Shown here piece after piece: positions 52,593-64,000 of a DNA stretch of 64,000 nt. The position numbers were made by a program, and so were the translations under genes. The DNA comes from Oreohelix idahoensis (Eukaryota; Mollusca; Gastropoda; Stylommatophora; Oreohelicidae): the NCBI GenBank assembly GCA_024509875.1, contig JAMPIV010015278.1, positions 62,001-126,000 of the forward strand, written 5' to 3'. The notes beneath the pieces were generated by a model. That model made no database searches. It was not told where the DNA came from and worked only from the letters and a program-made list of their open reading frames with translations. Within the stretch, counting starts at the first letter, position 1, and each line of letters starts with the position of its first letter.

Positions 52593-52907
52593 AGCCCAGG
52601 TCGAATCACTCTTACTGCGCGCTAGGCGTATTAATTTAGCCGCATAAACAACACTCGCGATTATTGCTTTAGAAGGACCAAAAACAGAAATATACACAAC
52701 TATTTCTAGAGCAAAAACACCACTATCAAATATAAAACGCAACTATGCACCAAAACTAATTTCTAGGCGTTATTATGGCCTTTTCATCAATCTTGAAGAT
52801 TTTTCACATCCCAGAATGCTTCGCGCACATCGAAAATATGTGGGCGATAAATCTGCCTCAAAAACAGGTAGGGGGCGGGCGTCTCCTTTTCGGCCCCATC
52901 ACAATTA

Positions 52908-54214
52908 GAAAGAGAAGCTGCTGCTGAGGAGAGAAAACTTCAAGCTGCTGCTGCTGCTTAGGAGAGAAAACTTCAAGCTGATGCTGCTGCTGAGGAGAGA
53001 AAATTTCAAGCTGCTGCTGAGGAGAGAAAACTTAAAGCTGCTGCTGAGGAGAGAAAACTTCAAGCTGCTGCTGAGGAAAGGAAAGCACAAATGGAACATG
53101 AGGAAAAACTATTAGCTTTGGAGTTGGAGAAATTAAAGGTGATGAATATGAGTGCTCCTCAATCAACTTCAGGAAAGATAAAGGAGAATACTTACAAGAT
53201 TAAATTACCTCCTTTCAACCCTCTAAAGGACGACATAACATTCTACCTGGATAGATTCCAATTAACATGCGTAGCGCATAAAGTAGATAAGGAACAATAT
53301 GTCGAATAACTGATGGGGTTACTTTCAGGTGAACCATTGAGTACTGTAATGGCAGTAGAGGAAACTGTTAGAACTAATTATGATGTTGTCAGGGCAACAT
53401 TACTTAAGAGATATCAATTAAAAGAAGAAGATTATCGTCTTCGTTTTAAGACAATGCTACCAGAAACTGGAGTAGAGTTCTCTGACTTTATTACTAAGGT
53501 TCGTCTTACATTCGGGACTCCAAGAGGCAGCAATAGTGAATGCAGTCAGCGACTCATAGCTTGACTGCCTAAGTCAGGACCAGCGAACCAGAGCTGGTCA
53601 AGACCGTGCTCCACCTCTACGTGGCGGTCCTAGAAACAGTCAGCAGCAGTGCAGGCTGGCTGAGCGAGCATGGATCGAAATGGGAAGGCAAACCCGGTCC
53701 TTAAAAAATGCCGTGCAGAAGTCGGATGTGTCGACCGAAAGGTGCAGATATCACAGCTTAGGCGCAAACAGACACAACGCAACCACCGTCCTTTTCAGGA
53801 TGAACGAAGAAGAAGAAGTCTTACATTCACACGGTGGATTGAGTTGTCTAAAACAGAAAAAACATATGAAGCCCTTATGGACTTATTACTTCGAGATAAA
53901 GTTATGTCATCGGTCAATGAGTCTTTCCTGGCTTTTATTCATGAGAGTAAACTAAAGACATAAAAGACATGGAAGAATACTGTTGCCAGTATGTAACTGC
54001 ACATCCCCATGCTACTGTTAGCAATGCTAGGGTGAAAGAAGAATTGCCGGTTGCTTCTGCAGCACCATATGGCCCTAATTTTATGAATAAATTCCAAGGT
54101 GCTCAACACAACTTCAATAAGTAGAGCAATCGTAATTATGATCAGAATCAGGGTAACCCATCACATAATGTGTCTTCTTCAAAGAACTGGAGGCGATCTG
54201 ATAGTCCTCGTTAA
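52908..54214 (+). pseudogene. A2 gag remnant after the T2 insertion
   Basis: It continues the coiled coil begun at 37868-38110: AAAEERKLQ-type repeats with TAG at 52959-52961. The SCAN-like capsid has TAA at 53307-53309 (shared with A1), and the SINE-like insert lies at 53514-53817. A2 has its own nonsense TAG at 54121-54123 where A1 has AAG. The Asn/Arg-rich linker follows. Confidence 0.85.
53514..53817 (+). mobile_element. SINE-like retroposon in A2 gag
   Basis: Same insert as 2484-2790, one GAA shorter, with the duplication GTCTTACATTC at 53503-53513 and 53818-53828. Its presence in both copies dates it before the block duplication. Confidence 0.75.
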
Positions 54215-54321
54215 TTCGGGTCCTATAATTATGGAAACTTGCGAAGAGGTAGTCACTATAGACACTTTCAAGGCTATCCTTCGCGGGGGCATCGTAACCA
54301 AACAGGTAAACACTATGATCA

Positions 54322-55557
54322 GTGGGTAATGACAATAGTGATTATGGAAACTGGGATTCGAACCAGAGCGGTGGTCAAGGTAGATCAAACTATGATAATT
54401 TCAGAGGAGATAATAATCGTAGTAGAGCTCAATACAAGAAAAAGAGATCACATCACCAGAGAAACTCGGTACAACAAGAGTCTCATGGTGCCAATAATCA
54501 GGTGAACGAGAATAAAAATTATAATGTTGTCACTTGTGCAGCTTTTCACTTTGGGAGAGCATCTAAATGCACCCAATGCTCAACATTATTTGAACCAACC
54601 ACGGTAACTACTTTGAGTTGTGGTCACCCTCTGCCCGCTCTCCCTGCTCCAATTGCGCATGACGGAAGAGGATCGCTTATCTTGCATAGAGGTCTCGTGG
54701 ATAGTAACCCAGTCTCAGTGCTATTTGATTCTGGGTGCACTACTATCGGGGTTAAGCAGTCGCTTATAGATCCTCGCTGTGCCACAGGGAAAATAGTTAA
54801 ATGTGTAACATTTGGTGGCACAGTTGAAAAGTACTCAACCGCTATTATTCACATTGCTACTCCTTTCTTTACGGGAGATGTCTACGCGTGTCTTCTACCT
54901 AACCCTATTGAGAATCTTATAATCGGGCGTATTCACGGGGTTAAGGAATGCACCCCGCAACAAATTGCTACCTGGGAAGAACAGAATATGCAAACAGCCA
55001 ATGCAGTGGTAACAAGAGCACAAGCTCTTATTCCTCAAACTTCATGTACTGAAGTTAATGAAGTAGTTAGCCAAGATGATTACTTGGAGATTTCGCATGA
55101 CTCGTTTGTGAAACTTCAAGAAAAAGACACTTCTTTAGAGAAATTCTTTCTTCTCGCTAAAAACGGTGATCCGAATCAGAATACAAATCGCAAATCATAT
55201 ATCACTATGAAGAATGGTATACTAGTGCGTATGGTACAACACTCAGACGCGACTATGCATTCTCAAATTCTAGTGCCCAAAAGTATGAGAGCTTTATATC
55301 TTCAACATGCACACGATTCTCAGTGTGCTGGACACATGGGTTTTTCCCGAATTAAGTCGAGAGTTCCGGGATCTTTCTTTTGGCCATTTGTCAATAAAGA
55401 CATACGAATTTATTGCCGGTCTTGCAAAATATGTCAAGAGGTAAAGTCTAGAGGTCCACGGCATGCTGCGCCTATTCAGGCAGCAGACATTCCTATCCGG
55501 CCGTTTCAGAAAATGGCCATAGATATCATTGGCCCTTTTAAGACTAAATCGCCCTAG
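54322..55557 (+). pseudogene. A2 protease and integrase N-terminal region
   Basis: 411 codons: CX2CX13CGH (54568-54627), protease DSGC (54727-54738), integrase finger (HAHDSQCAGHMG...YCRSCKICQ, intact here) and AIDIIGPF. It ends at the TAG at 55555-55557 shared with A1. A one-base loss near 54325 separates it from the gag linker, which is still in frame in A1. Confidence 0.9.
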
Positions 55558-56315
55558 GGACATCAATTTATCCTTACGTGCGTTGATATGTGCACGCGTT
55601 GGCCAGAGGTTATTCCTCTTAAGAGCATTTCCACTGCTGATATCGCAGACGCTCTTTGGCTTATATTTTCTCGTTTAGGTTTTCCTGGGGAAATATTGTC
55701 AGACCATGGCACACAATTGATATCAGAGACAATGTCGCAGGTAATGTCTACTCTGCACATTAAGAGATCTCTGAGTAGTATTTATCACCCAATGTCTAAT
55801 GGGTTAGTTGAGCGTCTCAATAGAACACTCAAGAACTTACTGAGGAAGATAACTGAGGATCATCCTCAGGATTGGGACAGGGTCCTACTCGCGGCTCTCT
55901 TTGCTTGTAGGGAGGTCCCCAACGAACATACAGGATTTTCTCCTTTTGAACTTGTCTTTGGCTGGCGACCGCGCGGTCCTATGTCTTTGCTGCATGATCT
56001 TATAACTGCTGATAATATCGACAATGACACACAATATTCATATGAGTATGTCATTGCTCCCAGAAAGAAAATTATTGAAGCATGCAAGCTAGCAACTTCA
56101 TCATCCGAATTTGCTAAGGAAAAGGCAAGGCTATTTGCTAATAAGAAGAGACGCCTACGTCAACTTTGTTCTGGAGACAAAGCGTTGGTTTTACTTCCTT
56201 CTATGGAGAACAGACTGCTTATTACATGGAAAGGTCCATATACAATAGTCTCGACGATTTCCGATGTCGATTATGTTGTCGATATTGATGGAAGGCATAA
56301 AACCTTCCATTTAAT
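55558..56315 (+). pseudogene. A2 integrase core and GPY/F module
   Basis: CTRWPEVIPL, LSDHGTQLIS and NGLVERLNRTLK give the second Asp and the Glu of the catalytic triad. WKGPYTIVSTI is the GPY module. It shares the -1 base near 56310 with A1, after which RT is in another frame. Confidence 0.9.
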
Positions 56316-57906
56316 ATGCTTACGGAATATCATGAGCGACCAGACTATTTGCAGCCTATTTTTCAGGCGACGGACGATTCTCCAGTCCAACAAGGTCATA
56401 TCTCATCCCTGTCAGTTATACAGGATGAGGAAACTACTTTTTCGGATGTTAACCTGCCTCTTCCTATGATTCCACTTACTTCTACGGAATCATGGAGAAA
56501 CGTTACTGTTTCTTCTAATTTGTCTTTTGAAGAACAGCGACAAATATCTTCTACGCTACAGGTATTTCAGGATGTCCTTACCGACATTCCTGGACACACA
56601 CATGTCATTGAGCATGACATTATACTTACTGATCATACTCCGATCAGAGTAAGACCATACCCTATTCCTATTCATTTTCAAGCTCAAGTCGAGAAAGAAT
56701 TGGATGAAATGATACAATTGAAGATAATTGAACCATCCACTTCAGCATACTCTTCGTCCATGGTTATTGTTCGGAAGAAAGACAATAACATACGCCTTTG
56801 CGTAGATTATCGCAAATTAAACCAAGTTACGAAGTTCGATGCTGAACCTATGCCTTTATTAGAAGATCTACTTATTAGACTTTCTAACTCTCGATTCTTT
56901 ACTAAGCTTGACTTGTCAAAAGGCTATTGGCAAGTTCCGTTAACTGAACACTCCAAACCTCTCACTGCTTTCTCAACACCTAGGGGTTTGTTTCAGTGGA
57001 ATTTTATGCCTTTCGGGCTTATGAACGCTCCGGCTACTTTCGTACGCATGATGCGTCGAATTCTCTCATATCGTTCAGATGTCATTGCATACTTAGATAA
57101 CATCTGTCTTTTCAGTAATACTTGGTAAGATCACTATTTGGGGTTAAATGAATTACTGTCAACTCTACGTGAGCATAATTTGACTGCAAAATCCTCTAAA
57201 ACCCTTGTTGGGTTTAGCAAAATTTTTTTCCTGAGGCATCGAGTTGGTCATGGTCTATTGAAGACAGAGGACCAAAACATTTCTAAGATATTAAATATCT
57301 CTGTGCCCAAAACAAAGAAACAAGTACGTAGTCTTTTGGGATTAATACAATTCTACGGAAGATTCATTAAGAATCTATCCTCTATCATGGCACCACTCTC
57401 AACCTTATTGAGGAAAGGGTCTCCTTACATGGTGCGCTGGTCTCAAGAATGTCAAGCTTCATTGGATCAGATTAAGAATTTGTTCTCATCCCCACCTATC
57501 TTAAGGCTACCTATTGCTGATAAGACTTTTGTTCTTCGTAGTGACGCCTCATCCACAGGGATCGGAGCGGCACTAATGCAAGAGTATTCAGGAACTCTGC
57601 ATCCTGTAATGTATATTTCTAGGCAACTGAATGCGACAGAAGGGAATTACTCGGTTTTAGACCGTGTGTTTTTTCGCTATGGTTTGGTCAATCCTTAAGT
57701 TACAAAGATTTCTTCTTGGTGCGCATATCATTGTGGAAACAGACCAAAAAACTCTTACAGCTATTCAGTGTAAGAATTTGAAGAGCTCGAGATCTACTCG
57801 ATATGCTATTGCTCTTCAACCTTTTCATTTCACGGTGCGAGCTTTCCGTGGTCTGGATAATGTGATGGCAGACATACTGTCTAGATGCCCACATGAGTCC
57901 ACTTAA
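56316..57906 (+). pseudogene. A2 reverse transcriptase and RNase H
   Basis: RT frame 56316-57128 with CVDYRKLN, LDLSKGYWQVPL and the inactive box YLDN (57090-57101), then TAA at 57126-57128. The connection and RNase H frame 57138-57698 stays open (QVRSLLGLIQFYGRF, RSDASSTGIG), unlike A1, and shifts in the T-run near 57670 into 57664-57906 (ETDQKTL, NVMADILSRC). YLDN in both copies shows RT died before the duplication. Confidence 0.92.
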
Positions 57907-58724
57907 GTCTTGTGTCTTAGTTTTTCCTGATACACTGCTAGACATATGTCTCTTCACTATACTTATATACATTAACACATTTGTTGTCAACTTAGAGTGG
58001 TAAATTAGTTGTTTTCTTTCTCTATTACCATCTTTAGTGTAATGGAGAAGGTTGAGTTGACATAATATAAAGGTCGAAAAAAATTAATGCGGCCACATGT
58101 AACATGTATTAGTTATTATAGTACATTATAGCATGTTGCTAATTGTGTTATTTATATTGTTCTCAGTGCAAACTAGTACCAGGTACGGAATGCTTTGAGA
58201 ATCATGACGATGCTGCTTACATGATCTGCGACATGTGGAATTGATTGATACTTTTTGGATGTCATCTTCTATTTTGTTAGAGTATACGCTTGAATTGTCA
58301 TATGTATATAGTATAACTTTACAAATTTTGATTATGTCCATCCATTAGATGATAGTCATTATATAACATGATACTTTTATAGATATGTTTGTATGACTTT
58401 GCAAGCTATATTATCATTCGCATTATTATAACATTGCAATTGTTTGAATATGTATGTGATTTTTGTTAGCATCGCCAGATGTTTATTTGATGGTACCTCC
58501 CGGATATATTTTACTTGGAGAAAATATTTTCTCTTATTTTGTGAGGTGAACTTTTGTTCTCTCTAGACGCGCTATTGTGCGTTGGTTGGGTCTGATATTA
58601 TGTCGTTATATTTATTGATCCTTTCATCGGCGCATCATTCATACGTTATGAGCTTGTTGCATCTCGCTCATTGATGTATTTCAAAAAAAAGTATCATTTT
58701 TTAAATAAGGAGGGAGTGGTAGTC
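57907..58724 (+). other. A2 3' untranslated region and polypurine tract
   Basis: Counterpart of 6923-7743, with no gene. TAAGGAGGGAGTGG (about 58706-58719) precedes the LTR. Confidence 0.7.
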
Positions 58725-60161
58725 TGTTACCGTCATTTTTGTCGGTACCAGAAGATGTAAATCTACTTAATATTTTTGATGGTCGAAGGTACAGAAATTT
58801 TTGATGGTCGAAGGTACAGAACTCTATGTTAACTCCTTGACACATGTTGATTAGGGGTTACCTTCCCTGTGTTTATTCTTTCTTAAGACGGGATAGTTAT
58901 CTGTTCTCAAATCTGTTCAGTCTACGTATGCGCTAGCTTTTAGCGCGAACCAAGCAGACTTCCGTCTGGAGTGATGACCTGGTTTCTGCCGGACGAAGAT
59001 GTCCGTTGTGTCTTCTCTGCATTATCTGGGGAAAAGACAGTCTTGTCATATTAGAGATTTCCCCAGAGTTATTCAGTTCGTCTGGAATGACGACAGGTGT
59101 TATTTTGTGTATTGTTTGGAATTCTGTCCAAGGTAAAATTACTTTATTATTACGCAAAGCCTGCAGAACATTTAGTATGAACCTGTGAGTAGCGCTCACA
59201 GTTCTTGTAATCCAGAGTCCATTATGTGTGCTTGACGTAGCCAGTTAGGTCTATCGTGTAAGTACTTTATAGAAGCACAATAACCATATATTTTTATGAA
59301 ACCCGCACCATGGCGGTACGTTTCAACATGAAAGATAATACATGCCTATGAAAAAATGTACGGTTGTTCATCAACCATTATGAGGCCCATCATTACGGTC
59401 TATAACGTTGAGCAGAGGAAGAAGTACCTGAAAGGTGAAACCATGTGAAGTCTTGACTTTGGTTACAAGTTCACAGACTTCTATATTAAGCAACTATATT
59501 TGTTAAGGACAACCTGACGCGTTCAGTCAGGGGCCCTGAGCTCCAGTAGGAAAAGAATTGGTTGTCAAGCCAGTGTTATTAGCATCATACCTACGAGCTA
59601 TACAGAACTGATGATGTTCGATGTTATTAATAATTACCACCTATGAACAGTTGTTAAAGGACAGACCATTATCGATAACGTCCTTATAGATGAGTGATTC
59701 AAGCTTTATTTACCAGATGTTTGCCAGTCATATCCAATATACATTATGTTCTTGATTCTCGTCCATTTGACTGTCCCTGTTGATGTCACTGTGTCACGTA
59801 ATTAAATGGTTGAAAGTTCCAGCAGTCTTCTACAATTACTGACTACTGCATATGAGTGAGCGGGTGTCTTGTTTACATTTCAAAGATCCTGTACGCATTC
59901 GTGTCTCTACACACCCACCTCACTTGTCAACCACACACTCTTCAAGTACCTCACATATAAGATATATCTCATGTACGAATGTCAACATGACACCCTTTCA
60001 GCGCCTCAGCGCCTGATGAGCTATTCATGCATAACAAAGCTGCTTGGCTCAGGTCTGACGGACTACAACGGTACACAGCAAAGAGATTGTTACGTTTCTA
60101 CTGGTCATAAACAATACCCCACTTTAACATTTATGACTGTAACATTTTGTGAACGTTAACA
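58725..60161 (+). mobile_element. 3' LTR of A2 (1437 bp)
   Basis: TGTTACCG to CGTTAACA. It is closer to the A1 3' LTR than to its own 5' LTR at many single sites, and it carries the empty LINE site at 59350-59360. Confidence 0.94.
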
Positions 60162-62333
60162 ATATAGTTAGTGTGTAGCTGAAGGGTATGGTTTAGTTTG
60201 TAGTTAAGCAGATATTGTTAGTAGATAGCTTAACCGGTATGGTTTAGTTCGTAGTTAAAACCAATGTTTTTAGTGTGCAGCTGAAAGAGTATGGTTTAGT
60301 TTGTACTTAAACAGATATAGATAGTGTGTAGCTTAACGGGTATGGTTTAGTTTGTAGTTAAGCAGATATGGTTAGTATGTAGCTGAACGGGTGTGGTTTA
60401 GTTTGTATATGTGCAGGTGTGGTTGGTATGTAGCTGAGCAGGTATGGTTAGTATGAAGCTGAGCGGGTATGGTTAGTACGTAGCTGAGCCGGTATGGCAA
60501 GTGCGTAGCTGAGCATGTATTTTTAGAATGTAGCTCAGCGGGTATGGTTAATATATAGTTAAGGCGTATGTTTTAGTTTGTATTTAAGCAGATATGGTTA
60601 GTGTGTAGCTGAACGGGAATGGTTAGTGTGTAGTTAAACAGGTATGGTTAATATGTAGCTGAACGGGTTTGGTTTACTTTGTATTTAAGCACATATGGTT
60701 AGTGTGTTGCTGAACAGTATGTTTTAATTTGTAGTTAAACAGATATGGCTAGAGTGTCGCTGAACTGGTATGGTTTAGTTTGTAGTTAAGCAGAAACGGT
60801 TAGTGTGTAAATGAACGGGTATGGTTTAGTTTGTAGTTAAACATATATGGTTAGTGTGTAGCTGAACAGGTGTGGTTTAGTTTGTAGTTAAGCAGATATG
60901 GTTAGTATGTAACTGAACGGGTATGGGTCAGTTTGTATTTAAACAGATATGATTAGTGTGTAGATGAATGGGTATGGGTTAATTTGTAGTTAAGCAGATA
61001 TGGTTAGTATGTAGCTGAACGGGTATGGTTTAGTTTGATGTTAAATTGATAGTGTTAGTTTGTAGCTGAACGGTTATTGTTAGTGTGCAGCTGAGCGAGT
61101 ATGGATAGTATGTAGCGGAACGGTATGGTTTAGTTTGTAATTAAACAGATATAATTACTGTGTAGCTGAACGGGTATGGTTTCTTTTGTAGTTAAGCAGA
61201 TTTAGTATGTGACTGAACGGGTATTCTTTAGTTTGTAGTTAAGGCGATATGGTTAGTATGTAGCAGAGCGGGTATGGTTAGTATGCACCTGAGCAGGTAT
61301 GGTTAATGTTGGAGCTGAGCAGGTATGGTTAGTATGTAGCTGAGCAGGTATGGGTTGTATGTAGCTGTGCAGGTATGGTTAGTATATAGCTGAGCACGTA
61401 TGGTTAGTATATAGCTGAGCAGGTATGGTTAATGTTTAGCTGAGCAGGTATGGTTAGTATGTAGCTAAATGCGTATGGTTTAGTTTGTAGTTAAAAATAG
61501 ATGGTTAGTGTGTAGCTGAACGGGTATGGTTAGATTGTAGTTAAGCAGGTATGGTTAGTATGTAGCTAAATGGGTATGGTTTAGTTTGTATTTAAGCAGA
61601 TATGGTTAGTGTGTAGCTAAACGGTATGGTTTAGTTTGTAGTTAAACAGATATGGTTATTGTGTAGCTGAACGGGTATTGTTTAGTTTATAGTTAAGCAG
61701 ATATAGTTAGTTTGCAGCTGAACGGGTATTGTTTAGTTTGTAGTTAAACAGATATGGTTAGTGTGTAGATAAACGGGAATGAGTTTGTTTGTAGTTAAAC
61801 AGTTATGGTTATTGTGTAGCGGAACGGATATGGTTTAGTTTGTAGTTAAACAGATGTTTTTAGTATGTAGCTTAAAGGGTATATTTTAGTTTGTAGTTAA
61901 ACAGATATGGTTAGTGTGAAGCTGAACGGGTGTGGGTTAGTTTGTAGTTAAACAGATATTGTTAGTGTGTAGCTGAACGGGTATGGTTTAGTTTGTAGTT
62001 AAGCAGATGTGGTTAGTATGTAGCTGAACGGGTATGGTTTAGATTGTAGTTAAACAGATATGGTTAGTGTGTAGCTGGACGGGTATGGTTTAGATTGTAG
62101 CTAAGCAGATATGGTTTTTATTTAACTGAACGGGTATGGGTAATGTGTATCTTAGAGGGTATGGTTAGTTTGTAGCTGAACGGGTATGGTTTAGTTAGTA
62201 GTTAAGCAGATATTGTTAGTATGTAGCTGAACGGGTATGGTTTAGTTTGTAGTTAAGCAGAAATGGTTAGTGTATAATTTAACGAGTATTGTTAGCGTGT
62301 AGCTGAACATGAATGGTTAATATGTAGCTGAAT
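60162..62333 (+). repeat. 25/26-bp satellite array, right flank of A2
   Basis: Same variant order as 9181-11325 with small unit gains and losses. It stops mid-monomer at GTAGCTGAA/TTGATAAGGG. Confidence 0.95.
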
Positions 62334-63666
62334 TGATAAGGGTGGAATTAGGATGCCGTCAAATTACCACCACTATCGACACCAGGTATTACAATGCAAA
62401 ATGTGGGTGTCTTATCTGGTTTAGATTGTTGCGGTGTGTGTGTTGCAGTAGAACAGTTCAGGGTACACCACAGGCAACATGACGTGTAGAGTCATAAAAA
62501 TGGTAACTTCGCTTTAGGTTTATACCATTTATTGCACGCCACAAAACAGTCATGATACTTATGTTATCATCAGCATAGTATAACGAATGCAGCATTCAAA
62601 CTCATGTTAACTGACAGTCATGTAGGAGTCAATACTCAATAGTTGTATGGAAAACAAATATCATAGCGAAGCTTGATAAATAATACATATAACTTCTGCA
62701 ACCGTGGTCAGCTGCAGATCCTTAATGTTCATAGACAATAATAATTATTCCTTCCTGATGCTAGCAGATCAGATGTATACAATACGTCCGTTTACTGTCT
62801 GCACGTGAGTAGCATACATGGATTACAGGTCAGCTCGACCTTTATAACCTTCCTAAGTCTAACCATCTGACTTGGACGTGATCTCTGATATAACGAATCC
62901 TGGAACACAGACAATAGTCTTGTTGGTCTAGAGCGACCCATAGATATATAACTAGTTCAGGTATAAAGATACCGGTGACTTAATCCTAGTCAAAGTACCT
63001 CTCCATTTTGAATCACACAGGCGAGCAAAAAGGCGACAAAATGACGAACCTCTAGATGATAGCCTAAAGTTCGATACAAGAGGAATTACCTTATTTCGGA
63101 AAATCAACCATGAACATATGCCTCCAGGCAGGCTTGAATAATACGGGGAAATAGTCTAGTTAGCTAACTAACTCACAAAGACAATGTATTTCCCTCAGAG
63201 AATCACAAGACGCAGTCGCGTCCGCTCGCTAATCAGTCCATTTCTCAACTCCCCGACCTGGGCGGAACAACAAACGACAACCAAGTCGAGACATGCGCAG
63301 AGTGACAATCTCTGAGTCGCTGTTCACAATAAGACGATTCTAAGAACATTCGAGATAAAAGTCTTACACAGTCGCGCCTTTTATGGACATGAACAGAAGC
63401 GTTAAGAAAGGTTTCAAACATCTACAACAGTTGACTGATACTACCAAATAAGGAGATATGGTCACGCTTCGTTCAAGACATTATAGACCGAACGTGTCTC
63501 TATACAAGAGGAGGTAAACTCATAAAAAATAGCAGTATCGATATATCGGGTTCTGTCCCTTTGACCATAAAATATATATAACATGCATTTCAGTCAAATA
63601 ATGATCATACATACGAAAAACGATCATACAAAGACTTTGGAAAAAAGTAATTATTTGTGCGTAACA
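62334..63666 (-). mobile_element. Probable 3' LTR of a further LTR element E
   Basis: The satellite breaks abruptly at TGATAAGGG. The right edge reads GCGTAACA, then TTACCGCACCCTCCCGG. On the minus strand that is a purine tract followed by TAA and TGTTACGC, the same layout as element B. The plus-strand ends TG...CA fit a minus-strand LTR of about 1.33 kb. There is no second copy in the window, so this rests on the junctions alone. No gene is visible inside. Confidence 0.45.
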
Positions 63667-64000
63667 TTACCGCACCCTCCCGGAAAAAAAAAAGAACATT
63701 TTTTTTTTTTAAATCCTGGAGCCGGAAAAATCTAGGCTCCTAACGCACGTATGATGCGCGGATATACCTAACAAAATAGCTCAACACTTGGAGCGAAACT
63801 GAGATCATATCCCAGGTCCTTAGAGAAAAATTTATCTAAGTATACGCGTATATATCCCAGGAAGGTGCCACCAACACAAACCACAATGATGGCAACATCA
63901 TAATAAAAGTCAAATTATTCTCATACCAATATATGAAATCAAATATATTATTATGATATCATACAATGTGTTGCAAATAGCGGTGTAATATATTAATATA
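63667..64000 (-). other. Polypurine tract and internal edge of putative element E
   Basis: It starts with the minus-strand purine tract CCGGGAGGGTGCGG (about 63670-63683). AT-rich sequence follows, in which I see no coding motif before the window ends. Confidence 0.4.

Larger units (their letters stand above)
38111..52903 (-). mobile_element. LTR element T, copy T2: gag-only, with LIN28-like module, split by element C
   Basis: The ends are TGTGGTAGGG and CCCCATCACA, with a 4-bp ATTA duplication (38107-38110, 52904-52907). Minus-strand order: 5' LTR, primer site, one Gag-type ORF, polypurine tract, 3' LTR; there is no protease, RT or integrase. Without element C it is about 5.5 kb. It must have moved with enzymes from another element, so it is non-autonomous. 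Confidence 0.9.
51095..52903 (-). mobile_element. 5' LTR of T2
   Basis: About 1.81 kb with the minus-strand start TGTGATGGGG at 52903. It contains the uninterrupted C target site TTAAT at 52263-52267. It also holds two diverged versions of a segment (around 51400-51540 and 51770-51940: 'CGTTACCG/TGCTACCG...GCATC...ATGCT', then a Cys/Pro-coding-like GC stretch), suggesting an old internal duplication. Confidence 0.88.
33985..60161 (+). mobile_element. Complete Gmr1-like LTR retrotransposon A, copy A2, with three nested insertions
   Basis: The outer limits are two 1437-bp LTRs. The flanks are ATATG (left) and ATATA (right); the satellite consensus ATATGGTTAG implies a 5-bp duplication with one later change. 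Inside are an RTE-like LINE in the 5' LTR, element T2 in gag, element C inside T2, and a SINE-like insert in gag. The A sequence alone would be about 10 kb. Confidence 0.93.
49917..62332 (+). repeat. Right copy of the large duplicated block (T2/A2/satellite)
   Basis: Counterpart of 1-11325. The homology ends at about 62333 because a further LTR element (E) starts there, so this edge is probably an insertion and not the duplication breakpoint. The offset between copies is 49916 at the left and about 50981 at the satellite. Confidence 0.88.

Noticed and set aside
62334..64000. Possible host gene at the right edge
   Set aside because: No long ORF, exon-like motif or splice pattern is visible. 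The LTR-like junctions explain the region better.

Overview
This window looks like AT-rich heterochromatin-type DNA from an invertebrate animal. I find no host single-copy gene, tRNA, rRNA, CRISPR array or operon. Nearly everything is a 25/26-bp satellite or a retroelement nested in it. The species cannot be named from the sequence. The LTR elements put integrase before reverse transcriptase in Ty3/gypsy-type proteins and carry a SCAN-like capsid. Both are marks of the Gmr1 clade, which points to a metazoan, perhaps a marine invertebrate.

Layout. 1-1873: right part of a minus-strand LTR element 'T' (copy T1), inserted in the gag of a plus-strand Gmr1-like element 'A' (A1, 1874-9180, ending in a 1437-bp LTR). 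9181-15899: satellite, interrupted by an internally deleted LINE (12177-13227). 15900-23450: a complete, young minus-strand Gmr1-like element 'B' with 551-bp LTRs and the 5-bp target duplication CGCAG. 23451-33984: satellite with a foreign insert and an inverted satellite unit. 33985-60161: a second, complete element A (A2). Its 5' LTR is split by an RTE-like LINE (34621-35948) and its gag is split by element T2 (38111-52903). The 3' LTR of T2 is in turn split by a third Gmr1-like family 'C' (39493-48745). 60162-62333: satellite again. 62334-64000: probably an LTR plus internal edge of a further element 'E'. Target-site duplications support each nesting step.

T1/A1/satellite (1 to about 11325) and T2/A2/satellite (49917 to about 62330) are copies of one block, including the same satellite flank and many shared lesions. 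The window therefore spans one period (about 50-51 kb) of a large duplication.

Most notable observation: T has no pol. It encodes one reading frame (50994-49426, minus) that joins a Gag-like N-terminus, an acidic 12-residue repeat, a cold-shock domain and two CCHC knuckles. The cold-shock/knuckle half has the order, spacing and sequence features of LIN28, so the usual nucleocapsid appears to have been replaced by a LIN28-type RNA-binding module. I know of no description of such an element. Both copies here carry stop codons, so a clean relative must exist elsewhere if the system is active.
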